Positions 42,601 through 56,082 of a stretch of DNA of 64,000 nucleotides are shown one piece after another. Within the stretch, counting starts at the first letter, position 1. The number at the start of each line of letters is the position of its first letter. The notes under the pieces are model-generated. The model was not told the DNA's origin and made no database searches. It was given only the letters and a program-made list of their open reading frames with translations. The translations under genes and the position numbers were made by a program. This DNA is from Urechis unicinctus (lineage: Eukaryota > Annelida > Polychaeta > Xenopneusta > Urechidae): contig CM067353.1 of the NCBI GenBank assembly GCA_034190875.2, positions 33,558,675 to 33,622,674 on the forward strand, in the 5' to 3' direction.

Positions 42601-45600
42601 CTTTTACAAAATATAATCAGTAACTGATAAGCTTATATCTACACCTTCATTTAACATGAATTATACTGGTCATTTAAAGCTGCAGGTTCCACTGGGCAAG
42701 CTGTGAGGAAGCACAGCATGGCATCGCAGCGCAAGTGGGAAATGTTCCAACAGTCACTCAGCTATGGACAAGATCAACTAAGTAACCATTCCATTTCGAC
42801 ACCCACATCAATATAAAAGTTCAACAGATCTGCAATGTTTTATCATTGAACAGTATCAATTTTGTAATTTCACCTTCAGAGCTTCTTGGGGCCTTCATTT
42901 GGGAGTATCTGTTTGTTGTACCAGGTAAGTTGCAATACGTTGGTCGTGGTGGGATGCCTTCGGGGGTACGCTATTCTGCTCATGAGCATGGGTTGAGTGC
43001 TGAAGAACACACACAGGACGTCATCACAACTTATGCCATGGTAGATGAGATGCAGAAACAGGAACAAGGTGATTGTAACCTTTGACCCTGAATATATCTT
43101 GATAAATTTGACCATTTTATGTTTGTGGAAGTCACTTCACAAATCTTGTGGATTTTATTTGTGATTGTTGTACCTGAAAATGATCCTTTTTTTTTAGCCC
43201 ATTGTTTGCCTATTTTGGTAATTTGTTTTCACCTCAATAATGTCTTATTTATGTGAAATCAACATAAGTGTATCATGCTGTAAAGGAGACACAGTGCAGG
43301 TTGATCAGAAGGAGTTGCTTCAACAACCCCTGGAGCAATTTTACGAGAAAACTGACAGCTATTACCCAGCCAAACTGCCAAAATACCCCAGCTTCAAGAA
43401 GGAGAATCGCACCAAGTCAGCTCCCGCTAGGAGTGCCAAGACACCGGGGTTTAAAGACCGTCAAACTCCAACACAGAAGATACAGTCAGCCATGTGAGTT
43501 GTGGGAACCCTGCTTCATTTCTTTCACATAATTCATGTAAATATCATTCTTCTGCTGTGAAGTACCTTAGTTCTCACTCTTACAGTTTGAATAGTAAAAG
43601 AATTGAAAAATGAAGTAGTTATCCTTCCATGTGTCCAACCATTTCTGATTTTTTGGTGGTGTTTCTTCAGGTCTCGCAGTGTGTCTAGTCCCATGGAGGA
43701 GCAGGTTGACTCTGATATACCCCTGGAAACGGTGGTCGGACTCATTAACAATGTTACTGACGAACTCACCTTCCATAAAGAAAAGGTGCAGATACACCTA
43801 TGGCTGTACATGATCCCATCTCAGTTAACCTATCTATCATGTATGCTTATTGTCAATCATTATTAGTATGGAGCTATGGATATATGGATCTATACACTTT
43901 ATGTTTGTGTGGGTTTGTTTCTATGAATATTCTTACATTTGCATTGTTAGTTGGCCCCTGACCCCTACTATGGATTCCGGCAGCCTGTGATGCCCCTCGA
44001 TCCGAATGAGCGACCTCAAACAGCGCCATCTGGTGGCACCATTGCACGCCCCACGACACCTGAAATGTACGTACCATATATCTGATGATATACAATCTCA
44101 GAAATGAGACAGTTGACATTGTTATTGCCACATACATATTTATGCTGAAACTTATATGTGCTGGGGTTTCTGCCGCAAACAGAAACGAGTTACTAGCAAC
44201 AGAAAAGTCTTTTATAATTACTTTGTGCTTTTCTGATGGTTATGTGATGTAAAGTGATCACTAGATTGTTATGTATTCAGTCTCTCACTTGCATGTTGCA
44301 GCGTTTTAAAGAGGTAAAAGAGGGCAACAATTACGAAATAATCTTGTAACAAACAAATATAAATCAGATTTGCACCTTTGGGTTTAAAAGTGCTGTTTTC
44401 CCACAATTAATTTACAACATGATATGACCTTGTAATATTTCCTAATCAACCCATTGCTATTTGCAAATTTGGTTATATGATAGTGATTCTAACTATCCCT
44501 GACTTTCATATTGCTTGCACGGTTCTTTTTATATTTGCACGTTAAAACCCATTTAACAATTCACCAAATCCCGAGGAAACCATACAGTAGTGTTCACTGA
44601 TATGGACTTCCATCATTGAGTGTCATGTGACAGAACAACTAATACATTCAGTTGTCACCACATCATTACTACATGCACTGTTAAGACTTCCTGATTATTA
44701 TTCAGGTTGAAATTATCTGTTGATTTTTTGGAAAGTATCATTCATTCAATGGCTTTTTGTTTAACTTGCTTCTAAACATGTTACCTATAGTCTCTAGAAT
44801 AATCATATTAAAAGCTAGAATCTATGAATAGCAGAGCAATATCACTATGCATTAGCATTTTCTTTTCTTATAGAGTTGTTGACACATTAGACATCACTGT
44901 AACACTTGTAGCATTCTGTCACCCTTAATAACATATCTCCTCTGCTCCTCCCACTCCCCCACTTTGAACCACTCACAGCTTAGACCACTGGATAGGCTCC
45001 TCCTCCTCCTCACAAAATGGTGGTGACATATTGTCTGGGCAATGCAGTGTGACATCTCAACCAGGCACAGCACAGGAGGCTATAGATTGGAGAGGCCAGG
45101 TCTCACCCAACACCGCGCCTTACAAGTAAGTCTTAAATGTGCTGTACAAATAAAATTTCATTTTAAGTATTGACCTCAAAAGGAAAAACCCTATTTTAAC
45201 ATGAAAGCTTTTGATGCTTTATGCTTGCCATCTTCTTCCTCCTGATTTCCTTTGTGATTCAAATGATTAACTTTTGGAAAAATATGATTAAATGCAGAGA
45301 ATATTTTGGCATTGCACATGTGAGTTTGGTGATGTGTGGTACTTGAGGTATAGCCACACAGCCTTCAACAACCACACGTTTGTGAAGAAGACAAGCAGTA
45401 AGGGAGGACGTAGCAGCTTACGTAGTGCTGGCAGTACCCACGGAGGCCACAGACCCAAGACAGCACCGCAAGCACCTACTGAACGCTGGTCAAACACAAA
45501 GGTGGGTGAGGTCAAGGTCATAGTCAACATCAGCTTCAATCGTCAATATCATTGACTTAATTGAAGCCATTGATCAGCTATACTGTGTCTCCAGACAGAG

Positions 45601-48600
45601 TCTGTTTTCTCTAGTAACCTGTTTGTGTATTTGAAAGTCTGTATGCTATGCTTTTATTGTCAGGTGAGTGATGATAACGAGCGGGTGAACCAGGCAGCCA
45701 GCCACACTACCACAGAGATACCTACAGACACCTTTTCAGACCTCTTCAATGTATTTCACCTGGGTGGCAAATCAAAGAAAAAGTAAGTATTTTTGTGACC
45801 TTTTAAACTATTTGAATATGTTCCATAATTATATTGATCTTATTCCATGAACAACTTTTTCAGATCAAGGTTCCATTTCCCTTTGGGATACGACTTTGAA
45901 ATGGAAAAGGTAACGACTCTTACCAACATTTCTTTCCTATCATATTGAATGTGAATCGGGAAAAGGAAACTAGACTATATTTCATCTGTATAACTGATTA
46001 CAATGCAGGATATGCAGTCTGGATCACCGAACATGGAATACTTGTCAATCATTGCTCCCTTGTCTAGGGCTGGTGAGATAAGATTAAACTAGCAGTACTA
46101 CTCTATGAATGTGCTTTGAATCTTAGCTACTGTTGGATAAATTTGTGAACTTCCATTTGGCTCTATTGTATTATCCAGTCATACATTCAATTGATGTCTT
46201 ACCCTTGCCATTCACCAGGGAGTCGATCCACGAGTGCGGCTAAGTCAACCCGGGCAGATACTGTATACACTGGGTGAGTAGTCGGACGGTCTGGTCTCAT
46301 CTGCCTGTATCGTATTGTTAGCATGCTATGAAGTGCCTCTGTTATGGACAGCGATCGTGCGAGGCATGATGAGGATACTGTAGGGACGGGGTATGTTATG
46401 CCTGCATCACTGAGCATGCTGACCGCTTCTGACATGGTATGCTGACTGCATGTGGGCTGCTTATATGAACTGCTCAATGGCTTCATATATAGCCCCCTCC
46501 CCCCCCCCATGAGTACAATAGTCCATATGATTACTACTTGGGTGATATAGACCAATGACAACAACACACTGAAGAAGTAACCAGTAATTGCCATTTAGTA
46601 ACCATAGTGATCCGATCCGTGACTTGCATGTGGATCATCCATACAGATTGTGCAAATTATTTGTTTTTATCACATATGAATGGTAGGTTTCAGCATGTAT
46701 GTGCACCTTCCATATGTATGTTGCTACATACACATGCTATCACTGGGGCCTTTTTCTACTTTCCCATTATCTCTGGCTGTTTCTGTTTGTTTCTGCATGC
46801 CCCCTGCTGAGCAGCGACTCAGCCCTCCCCTACTCTCCTTTCTGCCCCAGCACATTAGCCACTTCGCACACACTCTTTGGAGATCACATGACCAGCATAC
46901 CTCAGCAACCCCCTGCTGATGATAATTCTAGTGTGGGCGAGTTGGACGTACCTGATCTTCACGATCTGGACGATGATCTTGAAGATCTCAGTGGTTCGAT
47001 CTCTGCGTGTAGTGACACTGTAAGTCTCATGACTGATGCACTTGCCTTCACTCTGATCAAATCCAAATGGTGCCTGTCTCAAAGCTGGGCAGGTGGTTAT
47101 TTCTCTAGAGTTGTGTCATAATAAATGACTTGTTTGAATCAATATCATATGATGGAGATTTGTGTGGATCTTGCAAGAATAATCTATGGTTTACTTTTTT
47201 TGGAGGGCTTGGTTCGGTCTAAATTGAAACTTATTTGAAATGATTATTGACAAAGGCTCAGTGACATAACAATATTGACACTTATCAATGTTGATACTAA
47301 CATTCTTGTGGATGGATATTGAGTGATTGTATTCATTTTGACTTGCATCTTTACTACTGTGTGCATGAAGGAATTTACCGAGCCTTCCAGCTTTCCCACA
47401 GAGGAAGCTACGCAAAACACTCGCTCAGCACAACCTGAAACCAGCCCAGAAGTACCCCCTCCCAGTCCAACACTCCCAGCAACCGAGTCTCAACTGGAAC
47501 CTGAATCAAAACCTGCAGATGTTCAAATCCAAGAGACAGTGAAAGAAAATGTTCAAACAGCCACAGACAATATCATGGATACTGCCCAATTTTGTCAGGA
47601 AGTTAATCAGCTTGTGGGTGATACGTCAACAAGCATTGTAAACACTGATGCTCTAGTCCCCCCAGCAGAATCACAGAACCTAACACCTCTTGCCACAAAA
47701 CAGAGTTCAAAACCTAAATCAATGAAAAAGGAGATGTCCATTTCTGGGATTCAGTTTAGCGAGGCTACAATTATGCATAAAGTTGCAGGAAATGGAGCTC
47801 ACCCTGTGTCATCCAATATTGGCCTGGTGAAACCTCACCCACTAGACAAAGTCAACCCAGCCATCAAGCAATCTGGGAAAGACCTTCCTGATCTGTCTCG
47901 GGAAGTTGGAGCCCCTGCATCAACACCCAGGTCGCCCAGGCACAGAATATTTGCTCACTCATTCCCTAAATCTGATTCCAAATCCAAGCCGGAGGTTGAG
48001 CCCGCTTTAAGCATTGATGGGCGGAGTAGCTCCAAGAAGGAGAACAGGGCTCGTTCTGCAGGGTCTGTACCTCTACGCGCCAGGAGTGCAACTCGTATGC
48101 AAATGATCGTTCGACAACAAGAGATGTTACGGAGGAGTCCGTCAGCTGCCTTGAGGACTGCACCATCTATACCATCACATTATGATGCTTTTGGTGGACG
48201 TTCATCTAGAGGCAGCAACGTATATAGTGCTGAGTTAGAGGCCCATGCTAGGATAGACCGCAGCCCCAGACACTTCCTGGAAAAAGGTGAGATCTCTTAT
48301 CCCAGCATTTACTTTTCTTTTAAGATGTAGACAGCTTAAACGTTAAAAGAGAGATCTCTACAACCATTATAACATTTTAATGAGGAAATGGACTGAATTA
48401 TTTATGTATTTACAGGGTATTGGACATTGATCATATGTATAATGAATATATGTTCATCATTTATAGTGATATCAAGAATATTCTTTGGGTCTTCCATGAT
48501 TATAAAAGTGTTTTTATCTATCATCAGTATCCGACCTGAGGAGCCAGCCTGCAGAAGATGACTTGCCTCAGCAGCCAACCACTTTACCATCACTAGAGGT

Positions 48601-51600
48601 CCTGCCTCAACCTCTCACCAACTCTATCCGAGTATCACGCCTCTCGAGAGCCGGTGACCGGCCCACCAACGCCTCACCCTGCCTTGCACAGGGCCGACCA
48701 AGTAAGTAGACCTCAAATTTTCTTGTTTCGAAGTTTGTTGGTAAATAATCTCTCTAGGACCTGTGTGGGGTCCAGTATTTCACGGCCTACAATCACTTTG
48801 TTGTCAGGTGGGGGATGTTGTTGTGTGTCTATCAGGTACACCGGTACACCTGGACCAGATTGAGCGTTTGGCTGCGATGGAGTTCTCAGAAGGGTTAGGT
48901 TTTTTTAATTGTGGCATACTGATTGAGACCAAATACAAATATTCCCAACCTTTATCTGTCCATGTTCAACCTTTGCCCTGCACCCTGTCTGTTGGGTTCA
49001 ATATACAACCTTTGCCCTGCACCCTGTCTGTTGGGTTCCATATACAACCTTTCCAGGCACTCAACCATGACTCCTTGGCACGTTCTCTGTCTGTACAGTG
49101 TGCTGCCTGATGGATACGTCGTGCCAGGTGTGTTGAGTCGAGTCACCGTCCGATACAGCGACAGTCCTCGTAATATCACGGATATCGGCCGTCCCATCCC
49201 TGCCTATGTGGAGGCCAAAGATCCAGTAAGCCTGTCGCAGTTATGCATTTTCTGCGATTTATTTTGCTTCCATTTATGTGTAGTTGCTAAAATTTGCATC
49301 CCTTCATATTATTGGAAACACAACATCATCAAAGATTAATCGATAAAGGAGTACTGAAACGGCCTCTGAACTTTGTTTACAAAAATATTCAAATGAATAG
49401 CGATCTGAACCAGTAACATATGCAACTTTACCATTCTCTTGTAACATCACTAAACTCCGCCCGTTTTCAGCTTTGGATGTATTGTAGCGTATATCGTATG
49501 TCATTTATGGGTTAAAATTCACGTTCTGTAAAAAATAAGAAATCAAATCTTACAAAGGCCATAAACACAGCTGGGGTCACCGATTTGACTCAAGTTTATT
49601 TATATAATAACTAAAAGAAGTAAGGAATCTGTCGATGAATTTTTTTTCCAAACATAATTTGGATGATTTAAGAAGAAATGCACTTTTAAGTTTTACATGA
49701 AGACAATATGACAATCCTTCATTAGAGTCAGTTCATATATTTTAACCTTGTCTTTGAAAGTGAGTTATTGTAATGAATTATCAGTACTGACATCATCTCT
49801 GGGAAGTTGTCATTGTATTATAAATTAATGTTATTGGTCTCTATGGTAACAGGTAGAAGCTGGAGTTGCTGCTGAGAAGCTGCGCCAGGCCAAAGCAGCT
49901 GTTGACATCCAGAGGTAGAGACACTTTTTCTTTATATTGAAGATATCCTTATATGGGTTTGTTATTGATTAGAACTACACTTATGTGGAACAGATTCTTA
50001 CTACCTTTTGCTATTTGTAGGATTTTCCGTGGTTATGTGGCGAGGAACTCATACAAGCACCTCATGACCGATGAGAGAGTAAGACTTGAAGCGGAGAGAA
50101 TGGCTGCTGTCAACATCCAGAGGTAGATGCATGTTTAATCTAATGAGCAGGACATTACAGTGGTAGTCAGCTTGTATCTGTCATTATAAGGATGCAAGTA
50201 TCAGATTTGAAATGAGCATTAGTATGGTATGCATTAATTTATTGGACTCAATGGTCTGTAATCATAGCTCTGTGGTATTCAGTTAACTTTACAGAGCACA
50301 AGGCAAATATCATCACTGTAATATCACTTTACAGTTCCTGTAATATGTTGATATTCCTGTTGTTATGTTTGCGGTCATTAAGAACCTACCGTGGTCATCT
50401 TGTGCGGACAAGAGCCATCAAAAGACGACCTCCGAATGAGGAGTCTCTGGTATGGGCCCAGCAGTACAAGGAGGAGCTCAAACGGAGGGCTGCTGAGAGG
50501 AGTGACAAGGCCGATGCTAGGTCATACGAGTAAGTCAACTAATCTGGTGCAGTGTTGTATCAATTAAACAAGAACATGAGAATTAGTGTTAATCAGTGTT
50601 AATGATGGATGTGTATTTTTGATCCCCACCTCAATGTTAACGTATGGTACCTGAATGCTGTAGGAATATAAGGAATCAGGGGGTTGCTGCCTCAAAGCTC
50701 TCTGTGATTGGGCCACATGTGGAGGTTTACCAGTGAGTTCCTGCTGCCTCATGCTTTATTTTCTCAAAACAACCACAATCAGTATCATAAGCTATAACCA
50801 GTTAGTAGAATTGAAGGTGATACTATTCAACATGGAATCCCAAATGTTTGATATTCAGGAACTTCCATCCTACACCAACGGGCCCCAACAAGAAGCTGTT
50901 ACACGAGGCTGCCATTGTCATCCAGAGAATGACTCGTGGCTTGCTCGTCAGAGCCTCCTTACATCGCCTCAAACGCAAGGTAATTAAGTCCCTGTTTTGT
51001 GAGTATTAGAAATCCTAAACAGCCCTTCTTTTACTTAACTTGATAGAAGGCATAAGGTACAACTCCTGAATCAAGTTATGATAACTAAATAGTTGCAATG
51101 ATCATGGATCCAGATCCTCTTCTGTGTGTACACCATCAAATATTTATGTGATCCTACACCAGTGACCAAGCAGTCAGGAAATTTGGATTCAAACTTCCAA
51201 ATATTACATCTTTCTATAACCAGAATATTTTCTGAAATATTTAGGTCTTCACCAATTTCATGATTCTCACATGCCCAGTCATGTCTGAATTTTTCATTCA
51301 AGTCTTTTTGGGAGATAATTTTCAACTTGTTTAGCAATGGTAGATAAATATGAAGGGGATATTTTGAAATTAAACTTAGTTTACTATTGTCATACTGCTG
51401 TCTGTCTACAGGCCAAGTTACATGCGGGGTCATGGGGTAGGTTTGTGGGCCAGTATAAGGAGCTGTTACGACGCATACAGGGTCGTATGGGCATTGAGCG
51501 GCCATCTTGTCCTGTCTCTTTCGCCAGTCTCAATGCCTACATGGATATCAAAAAACGTGAGCCATTTATACACAAATATGGTTCATTGTATTTGTTGCAA

Positions 51601-53815
51601 TGCGCAGTTATTTAACCGACTTAAAGTGAATTTGCCTGGGTGATTTTTATTCAGTTGTTTTGTGGTTGTAGGTTATGAGAGTGTGTTTGACAAGCGATCT
51701 TTTGGAGGAGAACTAGAGCTTTCAGAACTTGGTGCTTATTTCAAAGAATGTGACATTTTCCCATCCCCTTCTGAAGTGGACGAGGCCTTTGATATTGTTT
51801 TTAGAGGTATGTCACTTATACTCGCGATTGCTTCATCGTTCTTGTCTTCGTTGTACTCCTGACATTGAGAACCGTCGAGTGTAAACCAGATCAACGACGT
51901 TTGTGTGTTTACGTTGATCAGGTCAGTCCCTGAAGAAGGGCCGAGGTCTCTGTAAGGAGGACACATTGGAGATAACGTTCCAGATCTACCCACCAGAGGG
52001 CAGTGGTATTGTGAACCCTCGCATGTCGACCTGGATGAACCCAATCGTTGACGGGGAGGAGGGACAGAAACTCATTGGTGAGTCAACAAAGATAATATGT
52101 GAACATGAGCCATAGGAAAACGGCTGTATTAAGGTGACAATCGAGGACTTGGCCTTGGTGTTTAACAGAAGAATGTGCCTGGTAATGGCCGAGATTATCT
52201 GAATAGTTGGGACTTTGAAAAATGCCATTTGCTGGTGCTGGCTAATACAGTTGTATTTCTCATAAATGTAGATATGATGTTGTATAAATTGAGATTAAAA
52301 AAAGTGTACATATCACATAATGTGTAGGTTTATTCATACAAATGTTTTAAATTTAACATTGTTGCAATTTGAGGGCTAAAGCCCCTACGTCTAATGGAGC
52401 ACAACTGTTCAACCCCATGTTAACTTAATTACACATTCTAAAGTAGGCTTTTAATGCACAGTCAAACAGCTTTTTTTGTCAGTATTTATATGAACCAATT
52501 TCATTTGGGTGTTTGTTGCTGCAACAGTGCTTGGTAAGTTCGCACAATGAATGGGTAACGACTGGTGTGTGACTCCCCTTTGCAAGTCTGTTGATCAACA
52601 TTCTTCCATATAACCACCCCAGGTCTTATAAGGGATCATATACTATCAGTGGGGACCATCAGCGGGGACTATCAGCGGGGACTATCAATGGGGACCATCA
52701 GCGGGGACCATTTTTGGGGGTTCATGAAGAAAAACTGCTCAGAATCAGAACACTTTGTAATCTGCTTTGAATTCACACTACTGGTGATATCAAAAGGCAT
52801 GGTTGTGTGGAAGAATGTCACATTTAGTTTTCTAGAATTGCCTAGTTTATTGAACTCTCCTCGTGAAAGTGACTTTAGTATGGATCCAAATAGAATGAAA
52901 GTGGATCCTGTAGGTTATGTATCATGCAGTTTCCTTGAGTGTACAGTTACTTGCGTACTTTTCTCTATCTATGAAATACGTCACCATATTCATTGCATGA
53001 GTTCTCATTGTTTTCAAGGGACGTCTATTTTTCCTGTGACATATTTCACATCTAACTTTCCGTCTGAATTGTTAGATTAGTTGGTAATGCGACATATGAA
53101 GTCATCTGGTTTGTCATTGATCTTGGTCATCCACATATCATCATTACTTCTGATAAATATGGTGATGACTTTTCAATTGCTAAAATAGCTTATATTTCAG
53201 TTTATAGCTTTACTAATGTTGCTGTATAGGTTGCTCCATTATTTTTTATTGCCACTGTTTAATAGACAGAGCATTTGTAACTCAACCTGGCAATTGTTAG
53301 ACATAGCTGTCCCACAGTCATTTATCCAGATTTGCTTGAGTTTGACACTATCGTGCCTCTCATTGTAGAAGTAGATTCAATCCAGTGATGTATTAACAGT
53401 AACCCTGTTGGGATCTCTCATTCAGACATACCAATAGCTTGTTGGTAATTGCATTGTAGCGCATAGAATACATGAACCTTTGTTTTATATAATACTTGCA
53501 CTAGGTTCAATCTTCTGTATTTTCTTGGAGGGTTACTGTTTCTGAGTACATTTGTGATAAATTTTGACTGGTTGTGTTTCCTGACTAGGTTCAGAACAAG
53601 TGGAGTCAACTGAATTCAAAACAGTTTGGAATCTAGTGGCTCGTTCCCGTAAGACAAGAAACACACAACAGAACGAACAAGACAAGATCGAGAAGGAGGA
53701 AGAATGGCAGAAGAAACATGGCCGTCGACAATCTGTGACACAGAACCCTGGTGGATTACAAATGATAACGGAGGAATCTGATGCACACAATATTTCAGAG
53801 CAGAAATCTGTTTGA
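36676..53815 (+). CDS. Large IQ-motif, EF-hand-like protein of unknown function (~1,617 aa)
   Basis: I do not recognise the family. Thirty-four coding exons from the ATG at 37,492 to the stop at 53,815 have consistent GT-AG sites, and their lengths sum to exactly 1,618 codons. Exons: 37492-37569, 37705-37805, 37972-38037, 38221-38302, 38753-38866, 39400-39459, 39822-39875, 40146-40262, 41285-41329, 41847-42057, 42686-42781, 42880-43068, 43286-43493, 43671-43785, 43951-44066, 44979-45125, 45348-45501, 45664-45782, 45864-45909, 46009-46072, 46219-46273, 46815-47019, 47371-48286, 48528-48701, 48836-48893, 49057-49225, 49853-49914, 50021-50122, 50383-50529, 50859-50979, 51412-51556, 51672-51806, 51922-52077, 53589-53815. 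An optional first exon (36676-36687, MSNE) joins in frame at 37,468. The N-terminus is helical; the middle is disordered and Ser/Pro-rich with RPxTAP and KSAPAR words. Three IQ motifs lie near residues 1263-1400 (AVDIQRIFRGYVAR, AVNIQRTYRGHLVR, AIVIQRMTRGLLVR), then an EF-hand-like acidic segment (GELELSELGAYFKECD). A calmodulin-binding cytoskeletal or ciliary scaffold is a guess. Confidence 0.8.
48964..49050 (+). repeat. 39-bp tandem duplication abutting a splice acceptor
   Basis: CAACCTTTGCCCTGCACCCT, followed by GTCTGTTGGGTTC, occurs twice, and the third start, CAACCTTTCCAG, is the acceptor of the exon at 49,057. The acceptor pyrimidine tract is thus a diverged repeat unit. Confidence 0.8.
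52651..52711 (+). repeat. 13-bp minisatellite in the last intron of the IQ gene
   Basis: GGGGACCATCAGC and its T variant GGGGACTATCAGC repeat about 4.7 times. It lies in the 1.5-kb last intron (52,078-53,588), which otherwise shows nothing recognisable. Confidence 0.9.
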
Positions 53816-54640
53816 TTCAAATTTTGACAGTTTGTTATACAACACTGGGATTATCAAAGCTAGGAAATTGTGGAGTTCAAATGCTGAATATAAACAATTA
53901 CACATTCATGGTAATGAATCGATTTATGAAATATTTGCTGTTAACATTCAATTATTTAATGGCATGAATTGCCTGGAAGTCATACCTGCTTACCATTTTG
54001 TATGAGCTTTTTGTAATTTGATGTTTTTTTTATTTAGAGTCGAGCTTCTTTTCCTACATGATAATGGTGAATATTTTTTTATTTCTTACTGGAGTCTTAT
54101 ATACACATACATGATGTAATGATTTCAAATTGGCTTTTGTGTTGAAATCTGCTCGGTTCCCAAAAGATGTTAAATCTATTACTGGTTTACAATACGTAAG
54201 GTTGCTCTTTAATTATCGTTACTTATGCCAGTTGATAACACTGTGATAAGCTATCTGTGATAAACTCTGTGATGCGACATTCATGTTTGAGGCATATTGG
54301 TTTGAATACGGCTATTCCTTCTCAACCAGATGTTTATAAATACCAAAGCATATATTGGTTCCCATCAATAGCTGTAAGATGTTGATGAATTTGATATGAC
54401 AGGATTGGGTTTAGAATTCATTTACTGCCTCTGACAACATGACAATGTTTCTTCATTGTGATAACATAATAGTATATCTAACACTATTAAGATGTGTGAT
54501 TATATCTTACAGAAGTGATGCATATTTGTGTTTAATAAGGGGATTTTTTTTTATTAAGTACTTCCATTTTTACCTTTAGATTAATTTAGTATTTGGTAGA
54601 TGGTTCTATATTTTCATCTTATAATAAATTATATGACAAT
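53816..54640 (+). other. 3' UTR of the IQ-motif gene
   Basis: This is AT-rich sequence from the stop codon to an AATAAA at 54,623-54,628. The extent is inferred from the signal alone. Confidence 0.5.
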
Positions 54641-56082
54641 CATATTTCAAATGTGATTTGAATGAATATTTCCTACCTTCAAACAACTTAATTAAATCTT
54701 GCAAAATGAAATTGTGGGCATGTTTGCTCCCAAAGATTTTTCGCTTGGTTTTGGAGATCACTTATCCCACTAAACCAGGAAATAACAGACACAAATGCTT
54801 GATGCATCTGATGGTTCATGACTTCCAACTGGTGTTCCCAAATAGAGCTTTACATTATCAAACTTATTATTCAGTGAGGTTGTATGTATGATTTCACAGA
54901 GTGTAACTCAAGCCTTTTGAAACCATGCTAGACTTTGGCCCAATCACAATTAGGCAAGTTACGGTACCTCACCTGTGATGGTTTTCGAGATATCATGTAA
55001 TGATGGTGCGACATAGAAGATTAAGAGCCATAAACAACACATATGTTGTAGGAGATTGTATATCTAAATTGCAACGCAATAAGCAATTACATACAATATA
55101 TAGGTCCTAGATGAAAGTGAACTATTTTATGCCTAGGTTTTTTGTTATTTTTGTTTCCTCAAAAGTGATCCAATCACATTATAATCAACTATTGCAAGTA
55201 AACTGTAGGAGTTATGGATAAGGATTAATCAAAACTCGGCACCAATTATGGAATCTCGGATTCACTACCACAGGCACTCAAGTCAATACCCCCAGCGACA
55301 GTGACATGCTAATATATTCATACATAAGTCAGGCTAAACCGAACACTGCAGGACGCGCTCGTTGAACGAATCGACTGGAGTGCCTGTGTTAACTAAATCT
55401 TATGTCATTAGAAAAGGGTCTAGGAAAATCAATTGGAGACCAATCTGGTTATCTGGTTATGTCTCATTTTGATTGCACCAGATCTGGTGCTAAGTAAGGT
55501 CAAAAGGTTTGAGTAAAATACATTGGTGGTTGGCGTCTAGTCTACGTCCCACACTTTAGTGGTTCATCTTAGCTGCTCGCCTCGGTTCAATATCCTGAAC
55601 TTGTAAAGTTGTATACGTCCACAGGGGTTTAGGGTTCACGACTAGCATCATTATGGCTGCATAATGCCGTCGATGTAATTAGGACATTATGATAGCGCTA
55701 CAAATGGTCGGCATCAATCACGAGTCTTTTGTTTGTGTGGTTCATAACGTAACACTAAGCAGAACTCCGCTCTGTAGAAGCAAATTCCATCATGGCGGAA
55801 TAGTTTACGTTGGATACTGAACCAAAGAAGTGGTTATTTGATGTAATCACTCTATTATTTGTGGATATATATTGTCATCGTACTAATATTCTATGTTCGA
55901 TGTGCATTTTACAGATCAACAGTCTTCAAAGGCATTGAAGTCAATCGTATAGCAATACTTAATTAAATATATGTAGTTGATATAATTTGCTTCATTCCTC
56001 GTTAATCATGAAGAAGAATATATAACATGATAAGTTATGTGATGTACGTTGTTGATGTCAAGCTACTTTTCCAGGACAAATA
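54641..56082. other. Intergenic spacer and kinase-gene promoter region
   Basis: There are 1.4 kb between the IQ-gene poly(A) signal and the kinase start codon. It holds a small MITE-like element at 55,269-55,388 and otherwise nothing I can name. The 54,658-54,891 ORF is judged chance. Confidence 0.45.
55269..55388. mobile_element. 120-bp MITE-like element
   Basis: CACAGGCACTCAAGTC at the left is matched by inverted GACTGGAGTGCCTGTG at the right, 15 of 16 positions. There is no ORF and no clear target duplication. It is short enough that chance pairing cannot be excluded outright. Confidence 0.55.

Noticed and set aside
36676-53815. Assignment of the large gene to IQCH or another named IQ protein
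   Set aside because: Shared IQ motifs alone are not enough; the N- and C-terminal regions did not match what I remember of those families.
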